Positions 1 to 12,900 of a stretch of DNA of 64,000 bases are shown here, piece by piece; position 1 is the first letter of the stretch, and each line of letters begins with the position of its first letter. Location of the stretch: contig JAFCZJ010000004.1 of assembly GCA_019314375.1 (NCBI GenBank), forward strand, positions 19,903 to 83,902, read 5' to 3'. This DNA comes from Deltaproteobacteria bacterium. Lineage in GTDB: Bacteria > Myxococcota > B64-G9. The notes below the pieces were generated by a model. That model saw only the letters and a program-made list of their open reading frames with translations, was not told where the DNA came from and did not search any database. The translations under genes were made by a program, and so were the position numbers.

Positions 1-167
1 TCAGTCCCAAGGGCTTTGTGCAATCGTCATCGGTCAGCGCATCGAGCTTGAACAACGCGACGGTTGAAAGATGCATTTCGGGTAAGATCAGGACCTGGAA
101 GTTCCCCGAGCCCAAGGGTGGCGGCATCGTTATCGTCAACTATCCATTCATCTTGAAATCCCAATAG
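1..167 (+). CDS. GltG/AgmX-type TonB-like C-terminal domain, 5'-truncated by window edge
   Basis: This is an open frame from the window edge to a TAG at 165-167; only the last 54 or so residues are visible. It reads as the end of the TonB-like C-terminal domain found in myxobacterial AgmX/PglI-type proteins: a conserved Cys in ATVERCISGKIRTWKFPEP, then a Gly-rich turn and a strand ending YPFILKSQ. In known proteins this domain sits in the periplasm at the end of an inner-membrane protein. It lies 10 nt upstream of the GltH-like gene and leads into the GltI- and GltJ-like genes, so by gene order (G-H-I-J in M. xanthus, from memory) it is most likely GltG. The N-terminal part, where an FHA domain would be expected, is outside the window, so the name is inferred from context. 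Confidence 0.7.
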   Translation, partial: SPKGFVQSSSVSASSLNNATVERCISGKIRTWKFPEPKGGGIVIVNYPFILKSQ

Positions 168-177
168 GATTCCCAAA

Positions 178-774
178 ATGAAGCGCATCATCCCCATTGT
201 CGTAGTGTTGGTTCTGGTCTTGGCTGGCCAAGCTTTGGCCGATGAGGCCAAGGGGGAACCCCGAATTCAGAAATTCCAAGAGGTGGAGCGCGGATTCTGG
301 ATGCGGACGACTCTTGGCGCGGCCCTCACCCTCGGTGACGTATTCGGCGACGGAGGCAAGGCGTCCATGCTGCCCGGGCCCCTGGTGACCCTCGAATTTG
401 GTTATGATCTTGGACAGGTGGCATCATTGCACCTCTGTGTGATGGGTCAACAGATCATTGGCGTTCGAGAACTCACCAACAGGCCGGAAGTAAGCAACGA
501 TGCCGGGGCCTTGGCCCTAATGGCCGGGGGGCGTTTCAACTTGGTCACCGGCAAACGCCTGGGATGGTTCATTAAGGCCCAGGTGGGTTACATGATTACA
601 GCCCCGGAAATGGCGGAATACCAGGCCGGCTTGTTGGTGCAAGGCGGGACGGGGCTTGAGTATGCCACCCAACTCAGGCATTTCTTCGTCGGCCTGGAGG
701 TTTTTGGCCAATACGATCTGGCCAATTCAGGCATCGGCATCGGCTTAACCCCTACCTTGAAATATACGTTCTAG
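178..774 (+). CDS. GltH-like outer-membrane beta-barrel protein of the gliding machinery
   Basis: This 198-residue protein has a clear Sec signal peptide (hydrophobic core at residues 5-18, likely cut after GQALA) followed by alternating amphipathic strands rich in Gly and aromatic residues. It ends in LKYTF; a terminal Phe is the usual mark of an outer-membrane barrel. It sits 10 nt after the GltG-like stop and 167 nt before the giant TPR gene, the place that gltH holds in the M. xanthus glt operon. GltH is thought to form part of the outer-membrane platform with GltA, GltB and GltK. Small proteins annotated CglE are of similar size and cannot be excluded. No gltK-like lipoprotein gene lies between it and the TPR gene here, which differs from the M. 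xanthus order as I recall it. Confidence 0.6.
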   Translation: MKRIIPIVVVLVLVLAGQALADEAKGEPRIQKFQEVERGFWMRTTLGAALTLGDVFGDGGKASMLPGPLVTLEFGYDLGQVASLHLCVMGQQIIGVRELTNRPEVSNDAGALALMAGGRFNLVTGKRLGWFIKAQVGYMITAPEMAEYQAGLLVQGGTGLEYATQLRHFFVGLEVFGQYDLANSGIGIGLTPTLKYTF

Positions 775-941
775 AGTTCCTCAACCCGGCAGGACTTTTC
801 TATTCCAGTCAAGTGATCCAATAGGGTTTTCTTTGATTTCTCATTGGGGTTGGGGTATTAAAGCAGAGCATTAAAACCGGCACGATTGGGGCACGGGAGC
901 CACCTGCCTCAAACCCTCCTTTTTAAGGGAGAGGATCCCCC

Positions 942-3900
942 ATGGAAGAACAGATTCGCAATTATCAGAAGATCCTCAAAGCAAACCCTGTCGATGGCCC
1001 TGCATTCAACGCCCTCGAGGAGATTTATCAGGGCCAGGACCGATGGCGTGACCTGGTGGGGATGTACGATAATCGCCTGCAGCAAGCCCAGGATATGACC
1101 CAGCTCAAGGCATTGCTCGAAAAATGCGGCAATGTTTGGTTTCAGAAACTTGGGGATTTGCCCAAAGCCAAGGCCAACTATGAGCAATTGTTGCGTTTGC
1201 AGCCCGAAAACCGGGCGGCCCTGGGTGGACTGGAAGCGGTCTTCAGCAAGCGTGGTGACCACAAACTTTTGGCCGATGTGCTTGAGCAACAGGCCGTTGC
1301 AACTGAAGACAGTGTCGAACGGGCTGATTTGTACACCCGATTGGGGCATCTGTACTTGGAGAAAATCAAGAGGCGAGACAAGGCCTTGGTGGCTTGGGGG
1401 CATGCTCTGGCGGCCGATGCCAAACGCATAGATGTCGTGGAGGCTTTGGGCTCCGTGTATCTTGATTTCGCCTCTTTCGGCAAGGTGTTGGAGCTGCTGG
1501 ACAGGGAACGAGAACTGGGCGTGGCGGACGATCAATTGCTCGGTGGAAGGTATCTAGATCTGGGTCGGCGTTTGTTGGAAGAGCCCCTTAAGGAAGATAC
1601 CTGTCGGCAGGCTTTGTCCAGCGCATCAGAATTGCTGGAAGACAAGACTGAGATCCAGAAACTTCTCGATGAATTGGAGAGCAACAAGGCCAATTGGGAA
1701 AAGCGGATCAAATTTTTGCGTGTGGCAGCGGTGGAGGCCCCTGACAAAGGTCGGGCGGTGGACCTATACCGACAAATTGCCGAGATATATTTTTTGCAGG
1801 GCGGTCACGAAAAAGAAGTTGAAGACAATTTGGATAAGTGTGCCTTGTTGCAGGCGGGCAACCCCAGACTTCTGTCTTTCATCGAGCAATACTATTTGCA
1901 ACGCCGCAAACCCAAAGAGATGCTGGATCGTCTCAACACGGTGTCGACCCGCATCAAAGAGCCGCGTGTCGCCACGGATTTGCTGGAACGGATCGCCATG
2001 TTGACCGCGGTCCATCTGCAGGACCGCAAGGCGAGTATTGAGGCCTATCAACGAATCCTCAAGATCGATGCAGGTCATTCGTCTGCGGTGGCCTCCCTGG
2101 TTGAGTACCACCAGGAAGAGGGCCGGTGGGCAGAGGTGGTTGATCTGCTCAAGGCGCAGGTGGACCGACAAATCGAGCCGCGGGCCAAGGCTGAGGCCCT
2201 GTTGCAGATTGCCCAAATCACCGCGGAACAGCTCAAGGATCCTGAAGCGTCCCAGTTCATGTATGAAGAGATTCTTCGGCTCGACTCGGGCAACCAGGCC
2301 GCAGCTCAAGCCCTTGCGCGAATCTATGAGAAGGCGAAGGATTTCAATGGCCTGATCCAGTGCCTGGAGATCCTGGTCGAACAGACCCACGATTTGAACG
2401 AGCGCATCACCTTGCTGGAGCGGATGGCCGAGATTCATGACGGCAAGCGAGAGGACCCGGTTGCGGCATTCAAGACCTGGATGTTGGTGCTCTCCATTGA
2501 CGCCGGGCGCAAGAAGGTATTGAAGGAAGTGTTGGCTCTGGGGGAGAAGACAGGACGGTTTCAAGAGTTGGCGGCTGCGCTGCAATTGATCGTTGCCAAG
2601 AAGGCGATCGAGGGAAAGGCTCTGCTGGAAGTCATGACGATTTTGGCACAGACCTACGAGACGCGCCTCAACCAACCGGACCTGGCCAGCAAGGTATACC
2701 AAGACATCCTCGATGTGGACGAGAGCAACATGCCCGCGCTGGACGCATTGGAGCGTTTACAGGGTGCCAGTGGCGGCAGTGTGGAGCTTATCGGCATCTA
2801 CAGCAAGCAGTTGGAGTTGGTGCGCTCTGGTGAGAAGAAAAAGGAGTTGCTGTTCAAGTTGGCGACGATCTTTCAGGATCGGATGGCTGATTTCAAGCAG
2901 GCCATTGATGCTTACAACCAGATTCTGGAGCTGGATGACAAGGAGCCGATGGCTTGGGCAAAGTTGGCCGAGCTTTACGAGCAAGATGGTCAGTGGGCCA
3001 AGGCCACCGAAGCACTTGAGCAAAGCCTGAGCGGCACAAGCGATCCTGAGCGAGTTCTTGGAAACAAGTACAAACTGGCCTCCATTTACGAGCAGCGCTT
3101 GAATGACACGGAAAGGGCATTGTTGCTATGCAGTGAAATACTCGCCATCGACCAGGTGCCCCCCCAGCTGGCGGCTGATACGGTCACCATTTTGGAGCGT
3201 CTCCAGGGCCGAGGCGTGAGCCCCTTGCGCATTGCAGAAATTTTGCAACCTTACTACGCATTGAGCGGTGACTGGCGCAGGCATATTGACATGTTGGAAT
3301 TGCGTCTGGAGGGATGTGCCTCGCCCGAAGAGCGTGTTCAGTTGCTGCAGCGGGTTGCTCAGGTATATGAGGATGAGTTGGATCAGAGGGAGCTGGCCTT
3401 TGGTGCTATCGGAAGGGCGTTTCGGCAGCTGCCGGAAGACGAAGAACTACTTCAGCAATTGAGTCGCTTGGCTGCAGAGACAGGCCATATCGAAGACTTG
3501 GCCTTGACTGTCGAGCAGGCAATGGAACGCTCAGACGACCCTGATTTGGTGGTGTCTTTGAGCCGTATGCTGGCCGGTTTGTATCGCGATCAGCTGAAGC
3601 GGCCCCAGAACGCAATGGCATGCTTACAGCGCATTCTGGGCTACGTGCCCGATGACCGTGAATCACTGGTGGGCTTGACCGATCTTTTCGCGGACATGCA
3701 GAGCTGGCACGAGATGGTGGATGTACTACGCAAGCGAATCGAGGGATCCGAAGATGAGGCTGAGCGCAAAGAACTGATGAAGCGATTGGCGCAGGTGACC
3801 GAGGAGGAATTGCACGACAGGCCTTCGGCCGTCGCCATCTTCGAGCAGTTGCATGAGGAGGCGGGTGATCAGCTGGACGTGCTTGAAGCTTTGTCTGTCT

Positions 3901-6900
3901 TGCTGGAGAAAGAGGGACGCTGGCCGGACCTGGCGGAAGTCTTGGATAAAATGGTTTCCTTGGTGCCACAGGATGAGGCGTCTGAGCTCAATCTGAAGCT
4001 GGGTCGTGTGCGCGCCGAGCGCATGGAGGACAGGGAACACGCTGTGGAGCACTATCGCAGCGCCTTGGCTGAGAAGCCTGATGATGAACGAGCGGTTGAG
4101 GGTTTGGAGTCTTTGCTGGGCAGGCCTGATTCGGCGCCGGCCGCAGCCGAGATCCTGGTGCCCATTTACGAGCAGCGTTCCGATTGGGCTGGATTGGCGC
4201 GAGCTCTTGAGGTTCGTGCTGATATTGCAACGGAGCTCAATGAGCAGGTAGAGCTCTACAAGCGGATTGCTGAAATCTACGAGAGACAATTGGATGAGCC
4301 TGAGCGGGCCTTCGTTGCCCTCCGGCAGGCCTTCAGGGCGGACTCTTCAAGTCAGGAGTTGTTGCAGGTGATGCAGCGGCTGGCCGAGAAGTCGAATGCC
4401 TACGAACAGTTGACTGCAGCCCTTGAGGAGGCGGTGAGTCAGGAAGGTGGCGAGCAGGAGCAGCAGGTGTTTCTCTTGCAATCCCTGGCGACCTTATATC
4501 GAGATGTGCTCAAGCGCAGTGACTTGGCCGCTTCAAGCTTGCGCAGACTTTTGGATGTGCTCCCCGAGCATGCCGCCACCTTGGCTACCTTGGAGTCGAT
4601 GTATCGAGAATCTAAATCCTACAAGGACTTGGCCTGGGTTCTTGAGAAGCAAGCGAAAGCGGCTTCCGATAACGAGGTGAGGCGTGATTTGCTGGTGCAG
4701 GTCGCGCAGGTACGCGAGGAGCAGTTGGGCGATCTGGAAGGTGCCGTGGCGGCCTTCCAGCAAGTGTTCGAGATGGATTCCGATGATCTGCATGCGGCCA
4801 AGCAGCTCGATCGTTTATTCCAGGCGACCAATCGTTGGTCTGATGCGGCCGAGCTGTTGCCAAGGCTGGCTGAGTTGTCCAAGAATGTGATTGGGGTCAT
4901 TGAGTACAACAGCCGGTTGGCAGAGATATATATCGACCGCTTAGACGATCCTCGGCGGGCCGTGCAGATTTTGAATCAGATTCTTGGAACCAAGGCCAAT
5001 CATCCCGAGACCGTGGCTTTGTTGGAGAGATTGCTGGCTGACGAACGCTGTCGACTGCCGGCTGCGGAGGTCTTGGATGGTGTGTACCGTTCCATGGCGG
5101 AATGGCGGAAGCTGGCTGCCATTTTGGAGATGCGCCTTGCCGGCGTTACCGATACCGCCGAGCGTATGGTTTTCTATGGCCACTTGAAGGATCTGTATGA
5201 AAACCGAATCGGTGAAAGCGCGTTGGCATTCAACGTGGCCGCCAGGGCCTTTCGTGAACAACCCCAAGATGAGGGTGCGCGTAAGGATTTGGTTCGCTTG
5301 GCCGAGCAAAGCGACTTTTTTGATGAATTGGTTTCCGTCTATCAGGACGTTGCCGATCGCCATGTGGGCACCGATTTGGCCCTCGCTCTGCGCAAGCAGA
5401 TCGCCTGGATCGAAGAACGGCATCTGAACAAGCGCGCTGAGGCCATTTCTCAATGGGAGAAACTGCTTGAGACCAACGAGGCTGAACCGGAGGTCCTCTC
5501 GGCATTGGAACGCTTGTATCGTGAAGAAGGCAGTTTTGAGAAGTTGGTGGGTATTTACCAGCGTCAAGTGGATTTGACCGAGGATTCGGATCAGAAGAAG
5601 GCCCTTCTTTTTCAGACCGCTGCCGCCCTGGCTGAGGGCGTTGAGGACATCGATGGTGCGGTGGTTATCTATCAGAGTTTGCTGGATATCGATTCCGAGG
5701 ATCGCCGGGCCCTTCTTCTCCTGGACCAATTGCTGAGTGCCGACCATCGATGGGCGGACCTCGCGCCTGTGTTGGAGAAGGAAATCGTTCTGGATTCCGG
5801 AGAGCCCAGCGAGGGCTCAGAGGAACGGCAGCTTGAACTCTTGTTGCGGTTGGCTTTCGTTCAGATTGAGAAGCTCGATCAGCCGGAAGGTGCTCTCGGG
5901 ACGCTAAAAGCCGCCCTTGCGCTCAAGGCGGTTGAGCCAAGAGCGATTGCACAGTTGGAGAGCATGTTGACTGATGCCTCGATTCGGCATCACGCAGCGG
6001 AGTTGCTTGAGCCGGCTTACCGTTTGCAGAAGGACTACAGAAAACTGGTGGCGATCATGGAGGTCAGGCTGGCTGGCCAGGAAGACCAGACCCGACGCCT
6101 GGGCGTTTATCAAGATTTGATGCGCATCTACGAAGAGGAGCTTAGCCAGAAGCCCTTGTCGTTTATGGTGGCTTGCCGGGCTTTCCGCGAGAACATTGAG
6201 GATGATGGGATCAGGCAGGAACTGGAACGATTGGCTCAAGAGACGGGGTCCTTTGAGGAATTGGCGGCCGTTTATGAGGAAATGCTTCCTTCCGCCGAGG
6301 GCGCGGAAGTGGGCACCATCATCGGACGGCGACTCGCCCAGCTGAATGAGGCCCACCTTCAAGACAAGGACGAGGCAGTCAGTCAATGGCGGCAGGTGCT
6401 TGCCAATGATCCCGATGACATGGAGGCCCTGAAGTCCCTGGAACGCCTCTATCGAGAGCGTGCCTCCTTTTCTGAGCTTGTGGGCATTCTTCTCAATATG
6501 TCGGCCATGGAGGAGGACCTGGATCAAAAGAAGGACATTCTGCACGAGGTGGCGACCTTGATGGAGGAGAGGCTTGGTCGCAACGATGGGGCCATCGACG
6601 CTTACCGGGAGATGTTGTCCGAGGACCCGGGTGATCTTGCGGTGCTCAAGCTTTTGGATAGGCTGCTGGAACGAGAGGGACGCCACGAGGAATTGCGTGA
6701 GGTTTTAGAGTCTGAGATTCAGCGTGCCGCCACCAGCGAATTGGTTGGACTGAAGTTGCGGTATGCCCAATTACATCGCATGCATCTGGGGGATCCCGAA
6801 GCGGCTGTCAAAATCTTGGCCGGCATCCTCGAAGAAGAATCAGGACAGGCGGATGCCATCGCGGCATTGGTCGAGATGTTTGACGCCAAAGAGGCCAAGA

Positions 6901-9900
6901 AGGATGTGGCCCGGATACTGATTCAGGAGTTGGATAAGGTCGAGGATTGGAAGCACTTGATCGCCGCCTTAGAGTCAGTCTTCGACAACAGCGAAGATTT
7001 GGACGAACGCAAGGCCGCCTTGCTCCGAATCGCTGGTGTCTACGAGCAACGTTTGGGGCAGAAGGAATTGGCCTTCAACGTGTTGGGGCGAGCATTCCAA
7101 GAGGACCCGACCGACGAGCGCATTCGGCAGGCCCTGGAGAGGCTGGCTGAAGAGACCGAAGAATTCGAAATGTTGGCTGCGGTATACTCCCGTCGACTCG
7201 ACGGCCTGGATGACAAGACGGTGGTCTTGGGCATTCATAAGCGATTGGCGCGACTCGCGGAAGAGAGCTTGGGCGATCAGGACAGGGCCTTGGAGAGTTT
7301 GAAATCAGTCATCGTTTTGGACCCCGCGGACACTGACAGTCTGCTGGCCTTGGAGCGACTGTATCGAGCAAGACAAGAAACGGACGCACTGTGTGATGTG
7401 CTTGGGAAACGCGTGAAGCAAATCGATGATGATGCACAGGCATCGGCACTGCTTGGGGAAATCGCTTTGTTGCACGAACAACAGGGCGATTTTGGGGGTG
7501 CCATCAAGGCTTATCGGGACTTATTGGAGCGCCAGCCCGAGGACTTGAATGCCTTGCGTCAACTGGACCGTATGTGCGAACAGCAGGGCCGCCGTAAGGA
7601 TCAGGCAGAGGTGCTGATTAAGATGATCGGCTTGCTTGATGCGGCGGGTCAGATCGAGGAGTCGCTGGACCTGCGTTTCCGTCTTGGCCAAATCTATGAG
7701 ACTGAGTTCGAAGATCACGACCGGGCGATTCAGCTATACCGGGATATTTTGAAGGCCAATCCGATCCATGAATCCACGGCACAACATTTGGAGTCCATGC
7801 TGGGAGACGGGCGTTCTTTCGATGGCGCGATCGACTTGCTACATGCTTCATGCGAGAGCACGGGGGATTGGAAAAAGTACTTGGATATTCTTGAGGGTCA
7901 GGTTCGCCAGAGCCGCGTCATGGCACGGCGCCTGGAGTTGATGGAGAAGATTGCCCTTGTCCAGGAAGACCAGATGGGCCTGGCATTCATGGCATTCAAT
8001 ACTTGCGTCCGGATGTTTCATGAGGACCCAGCCAATGCCAGAACCAGGGAGCGACTCGAGCGACTCGCGGATAAAGACGACAACCTGGAGGCCTTGGCTG
8101 CGGTTTATGAAGAAGAATTGGACAACATCGAAGAGCCAGAAGTCGGCGCTTCCGTCGCGCTTAAAGTTGCGAAAATCCAGCGGGAACAACTTGAGGATGA
8201 AGAGGAAGCGATTCGTTTCACTCGTGCAGCTTTGCGTTTTGAGCCACACAATCTGAAGGCGCTGGCGATCCTGGAGGCAACCTACGAAGAAGCTGAAAAC
8301 TGGGACGATCTGGTCGATATCCTGCAGAAGGAGATCGGCTTGGTTTCTGATGCCGAGGATCGGGTGCGGGTGTTTTTCAAGATGGGTACGATCTTGCTGG
8401 AGCGTCTGGAGCAGGCCAGCAAATCCGTGGGCTATTTCAGGCAAGTGCTGGAAAACGATCCCGAGCACATCGACAGTTTGAAGTCCCTGGAGCGTGCATT
8501 CGCACAGCAAGGCGAGCACGAGTCTTTGCACGAGGTGCTCAAGAGTCGACTCTCCTTGACCGTGGATCCCGCGGAGCGGATTGAGTTGGTGGCCCGGGTG
8601 GCCGATTTGGCGGCCGGTGTTTTGAATAATCCGGAAGAAGCGGTTGAGATGTGGCAGAAGATTCTGGAGGAGGACCCTGGCAGCGAGGACGCTTTTGATG
8701 CCCTCGATCGCCTGTACGAACGGACTGAGCGCTGGGTGGACTTGGCCAGTTTGATCGATGGTCGAATGAAGAATACGGCTGATCCCGAGCTCATCGCAGA
8801 ACTGTCGAGTCGACTGGGCTGGGTGAAAGGGGAAAAGCTAGGCGAGCTCGAAGAGGCCATGGAGAACTGGCAAGAGGTACTGCGCCTCGACCCGAAGAAC
8901 GCCGGTGCCTTGCAGGCGTTGCGCCGTATTTATGCATCCGGCGGCCAGTTTGAGAAATTGTTGGGCGTCTTACGCAAGCTTGTGCCCCTACAGGAGGACA
9001 TGATCGGGGTCAAGCAGATCCGTTTTGAACTGGCCGAGATTCTTGGTGAGAAACTGGAGCGTCGTGGCGAGGCCATCGAGGCAGCCAAGCGTGCTTTGGA
9101 TATCGAGCCTCACAGTGCTGAAGAGTTGGGGCGTCTGGGGCGAATATTTGAGGCCAATGAAGCTTGGCAGGATGCAGTCATCGTTTTGGAGCAGAGCGCG
9201 GAGCAGGTGGAGGAGACGGAGCGCAAAGTTGAATTGCTGATACGGGTGGCTGGTTTGTGGAGAGACAAGATCGGCAAGGCCCTGGGGGCGGCGCCCGCCT
9301 ACGAGAAGATCCTTGGTCTTGACCAGTCCCATGAGGAGGCCTTTCGGGCCGCTCATGAGATTTATCTCGGCAGCAAGGAGTGGCGTCGGCTAACCCAATT
9401 GCTTGAGACCCGGCTGACCTTCATTCGAGAACGTCGAGATCGGATGGAGTTGATCAAGGAGATCGCCAGCATTTTTGAGGAGCACCTCGGGCAGAAGGAA
9501 ATGGCTTTCGCCAGATACTGCGCGGCTTTTCGAGAGGACTTCACCGATGATGAGGTGCTTGACAAGCTGGAGCACTTGGCGGAGGAAACTGAGGATTATG
9601 ACACCCTGTTAGAGGTTCTGGAGGATGCGACATCGGAGATTAGCGAAGGCCGCCGGGCCGTCGGACTGCTGCAGAAAATTGCGACCCTGTATCAGAATCG
9701 TTTGGGGGAACCCGAGAAGGCTGAAGAATATTTGCGACGTGCGGTGCAACTGGACGTGGTGGATACCAGCTCTTTGGAGGCCTTGGCGGAGTTGCATGAG
9801 GAACGAGAGCAGTGGGAAGACCTGATTGGTGTATTGGAGAAAACATACGAGCGTAGTGATGAGTTGGAAGATCGCAAGCGTCTCCGTAGGCGAATCTCCA

Positions 9901-12900
9901 TTTTGCAGGAAGATAAGCTTGGACGTGTGGATCTGGCGATCGAAAGCCTTCGGCGTATCCTGGAGTTGGATGGCCGAGACGGAGAGGCCATCCAGTCCCT
10001 GATGCGCCTGTATCAGTCAGAAGATCGCTTTGAGGATCTCATTTCCATTTTGCGTCGGGCGGCCGAGCAAGCCGAGGCAAGAGAGGATTCGGTTCAATAC
10101 CTCTTCAATATTGCCACGGTTTGGGAAAGTGACTTGGATCTGGAAGAAGAGGCCATCGACGCTTACCGGGATGTGCTCGAATACGAATCTTCTCATTTGC
10201 CCAGTTTGCAGGCCCTCGAGCGTGTGTATACGCGATTGGATCGTTGGAGCGAACTGATCGGTGTCTTCGAGAAGCAGGTCGAACTGGTCGCTGGATTTGA
10301 GGAAAAGATCAAGGTTTTGACCAAGATGGGCAGTATCTGGGAAGAGCGATTCTCCAATATTGAAAACGCAGCTATTTGCCATGAACAGATTTTGGATCTG
10401 GACTCGAAACACTTGTCTTCCATCAAGGCCCTCGAGCGATTGGTCCAGCGAATGGGAGATTACAGCCAGCTCATCGATTTGTACTACAGGCACATTGACC
10501 TGGTGGATGAGCAGCAGGAGATCGTTGATATCCATTTGGCCATCGGCGAGGTTTGGTATCGAGAGTTGAGTCGGGTCGACAAGGCCGAGGATGTGTTTAC
10601 CCGGGCCCTGGAGATCGATGATCAATCTCGGGAGGCCATGCACGCCCTCGGACAACTTTATGAAAAGAGCGGCAACTGGTTCAACGCCATCGAAATGTTG
10701 TCGAAGGAGGCCGAGATATGCGGCACCACGGCGGAGGCTGTGGATTTGTTTTACCGCATGGGCAAGATCAACGAAGACATGTTGCTGGATGCACAGGCCG
10801 CCAGGGACGGTTATACAAGAGCGCTTGCCATCGACCCTTCGTATCTCCCCGCGGTCAAGGCCCTCAAACTCATCCATTATCTGGATAAGGAATACGAACA
10901 ATACCTGGAGATGATGATTCAGGAGGCGGAGCATACGGAAGACGTTGAAGAGAAGACCCGTCTCTTCTACGAGATCGGTAAATTTCTACAAGAGCAACAG
11001 GACAAGCCGGCGGAGGCTGCACGATACTACGAAGAGGCTTTGCATCTTACGGCGGACTATTTGCTTGCAGCCAAGCCCCTGGCCGACATCTACTTCCGCT
11101 CGGAGCAATGGGAAGAGGCCGAACAGATGATGGAGGTGGTGGTTGCTGGTTTGGACCGCAACTCCGAGGCCAGAGAGCTTTGTCGCCAGTACTATCGTCT
11201 GGGCTACATCACGGAAAAACTGAGCAAAGAGGATAGGGCTCTGGAGCATTACCGGATGTCCTACGAATTGGATGCCACCTACTTGCCGGCCCTTGAGGGT
11301 TTGGGCAATGCCTTGATAAAGACCGAGCAGTGGGAGGATGCATACCGGATTTATCAGACCATTTTGATCCACCACCGGGACAGTCTGTCGGATGCGGAAG
11401 TGGCAGAGCTTTACTGGCAGCTGGGTGATGTGAATTTCCATATGTCGGAGACCGAAAGAGCCATCCAGTCTTTCGAGAAAGCCTTAGAGATTGATGAAGG
11501 GCATTTGGCGTCCTTGCAGTATCTTGTGCGGATTCATGAGCAAGAGGCCAACTGGGAAGAGTCATATGATTACGGTATGCAGATGGTCGATTCGCTCGAT
11601 GAGGATGAGTTGTTCGATCACTATCTGCGCTTAGGCGACCTCTGTCGTGCGCAGTTGGAGGACCCATTCAGGGCCGTGGACGTATTGCAGAGCGCGATGC
11701 GCTTAGAGCCGGAGAACCTGGCGGTGCTGACCCGCCTATTGGATGTATACCGGGACACCAACCAGAACGGCAAAGCGGTGGATATTCTGGAGCGCCTCGT
11801 TCAGGTGGAGGGGCGTCCCAGCAAATTGGTGGAATACCATATCTTGGCAGCTGATCTGTTGAGAAGCGAAGTGCGGGATGATATGCGCGCCGTAGATCAC
11901 TACAACACGGCGCTGGGCATTGACCCTTCCAGCATCGGCAAGGCTTTTCAGCCAATCATCGAAATTCTCCGTAAACGCAAGGATTGGCCGGCGCTCAAAG
12001 ATAACTACATTCACATGATCAAGCGCTTACCCGTCGAAGCCCGAAAGACCAAGCTCGTTTTGTGGAAGGACTTGGGTGAGTTGTGTCGCGTCGTGTTGCG
12101 CAACCTCAATGAGTCTATCGATGCCTATCGCATGATCACCAAGTTGGACCCTGATGACACAGATGCCCTGGGCGTTCTGGGCGATCTTTTGGCTGCCAAG
12201 CAGGGAGGGGATGATGAGGCCGCGATTGTTCATCATCAAGTGGTGGCTCAGCATCCGGATCGCATCAAGAGCTATCGTTCTCTGTGGAAGATTTACAACA
12301 GCCGCAAGGATTACGACAAGGTGTATATGATTACGTCAGTCTTGCGGTATTTGAAGAAGGCGGATGAGGAAGAGCAGAAGATTGTTCACTACTTCGGCAA
12401 GAAGGCACCGGCCATAGAGGGAGCGCGGCCCATTTCCGATGGCTTGTGGGCCAAGTTGTTGGCCCACCCTGATGCCAAGGTGCCTTTTACTCGCATCTTT
12501 GGGGTCATGTACAACATGGCGGCACCGATGTTCATCCGCGAACACAAAGAACTGGGCCTTAAGCGCAAAGAACATCAGATCGATTTGGCGCGCGATCGGC
12601 GGCTGTTCACCCACTCCTTCCGTATCGCGGCCAAGGTGATGGGCGGTCCGCCGGTGGAGTTGTTTGCCTTCAAGGATCAGGCTTCACCGTCTCCGGATAT
12701 CCCAGGGCTTAGGGTAGGCCCGACAAGGCCCACCTCTATCGTGGCTTACCGGGACATGTTTGCCGCAGACAAAAAGAAGCCCCTGCTGTTCTATTGCGGC
12801 AGACAGCTGGCCATGACCCGACCGGAGTTCATCCTGGTGTCTATTTTGCCCAAGCCCTTGCTCGAATTGAACCACTTGCTGCAGGCGGCCTGTCTGCTCG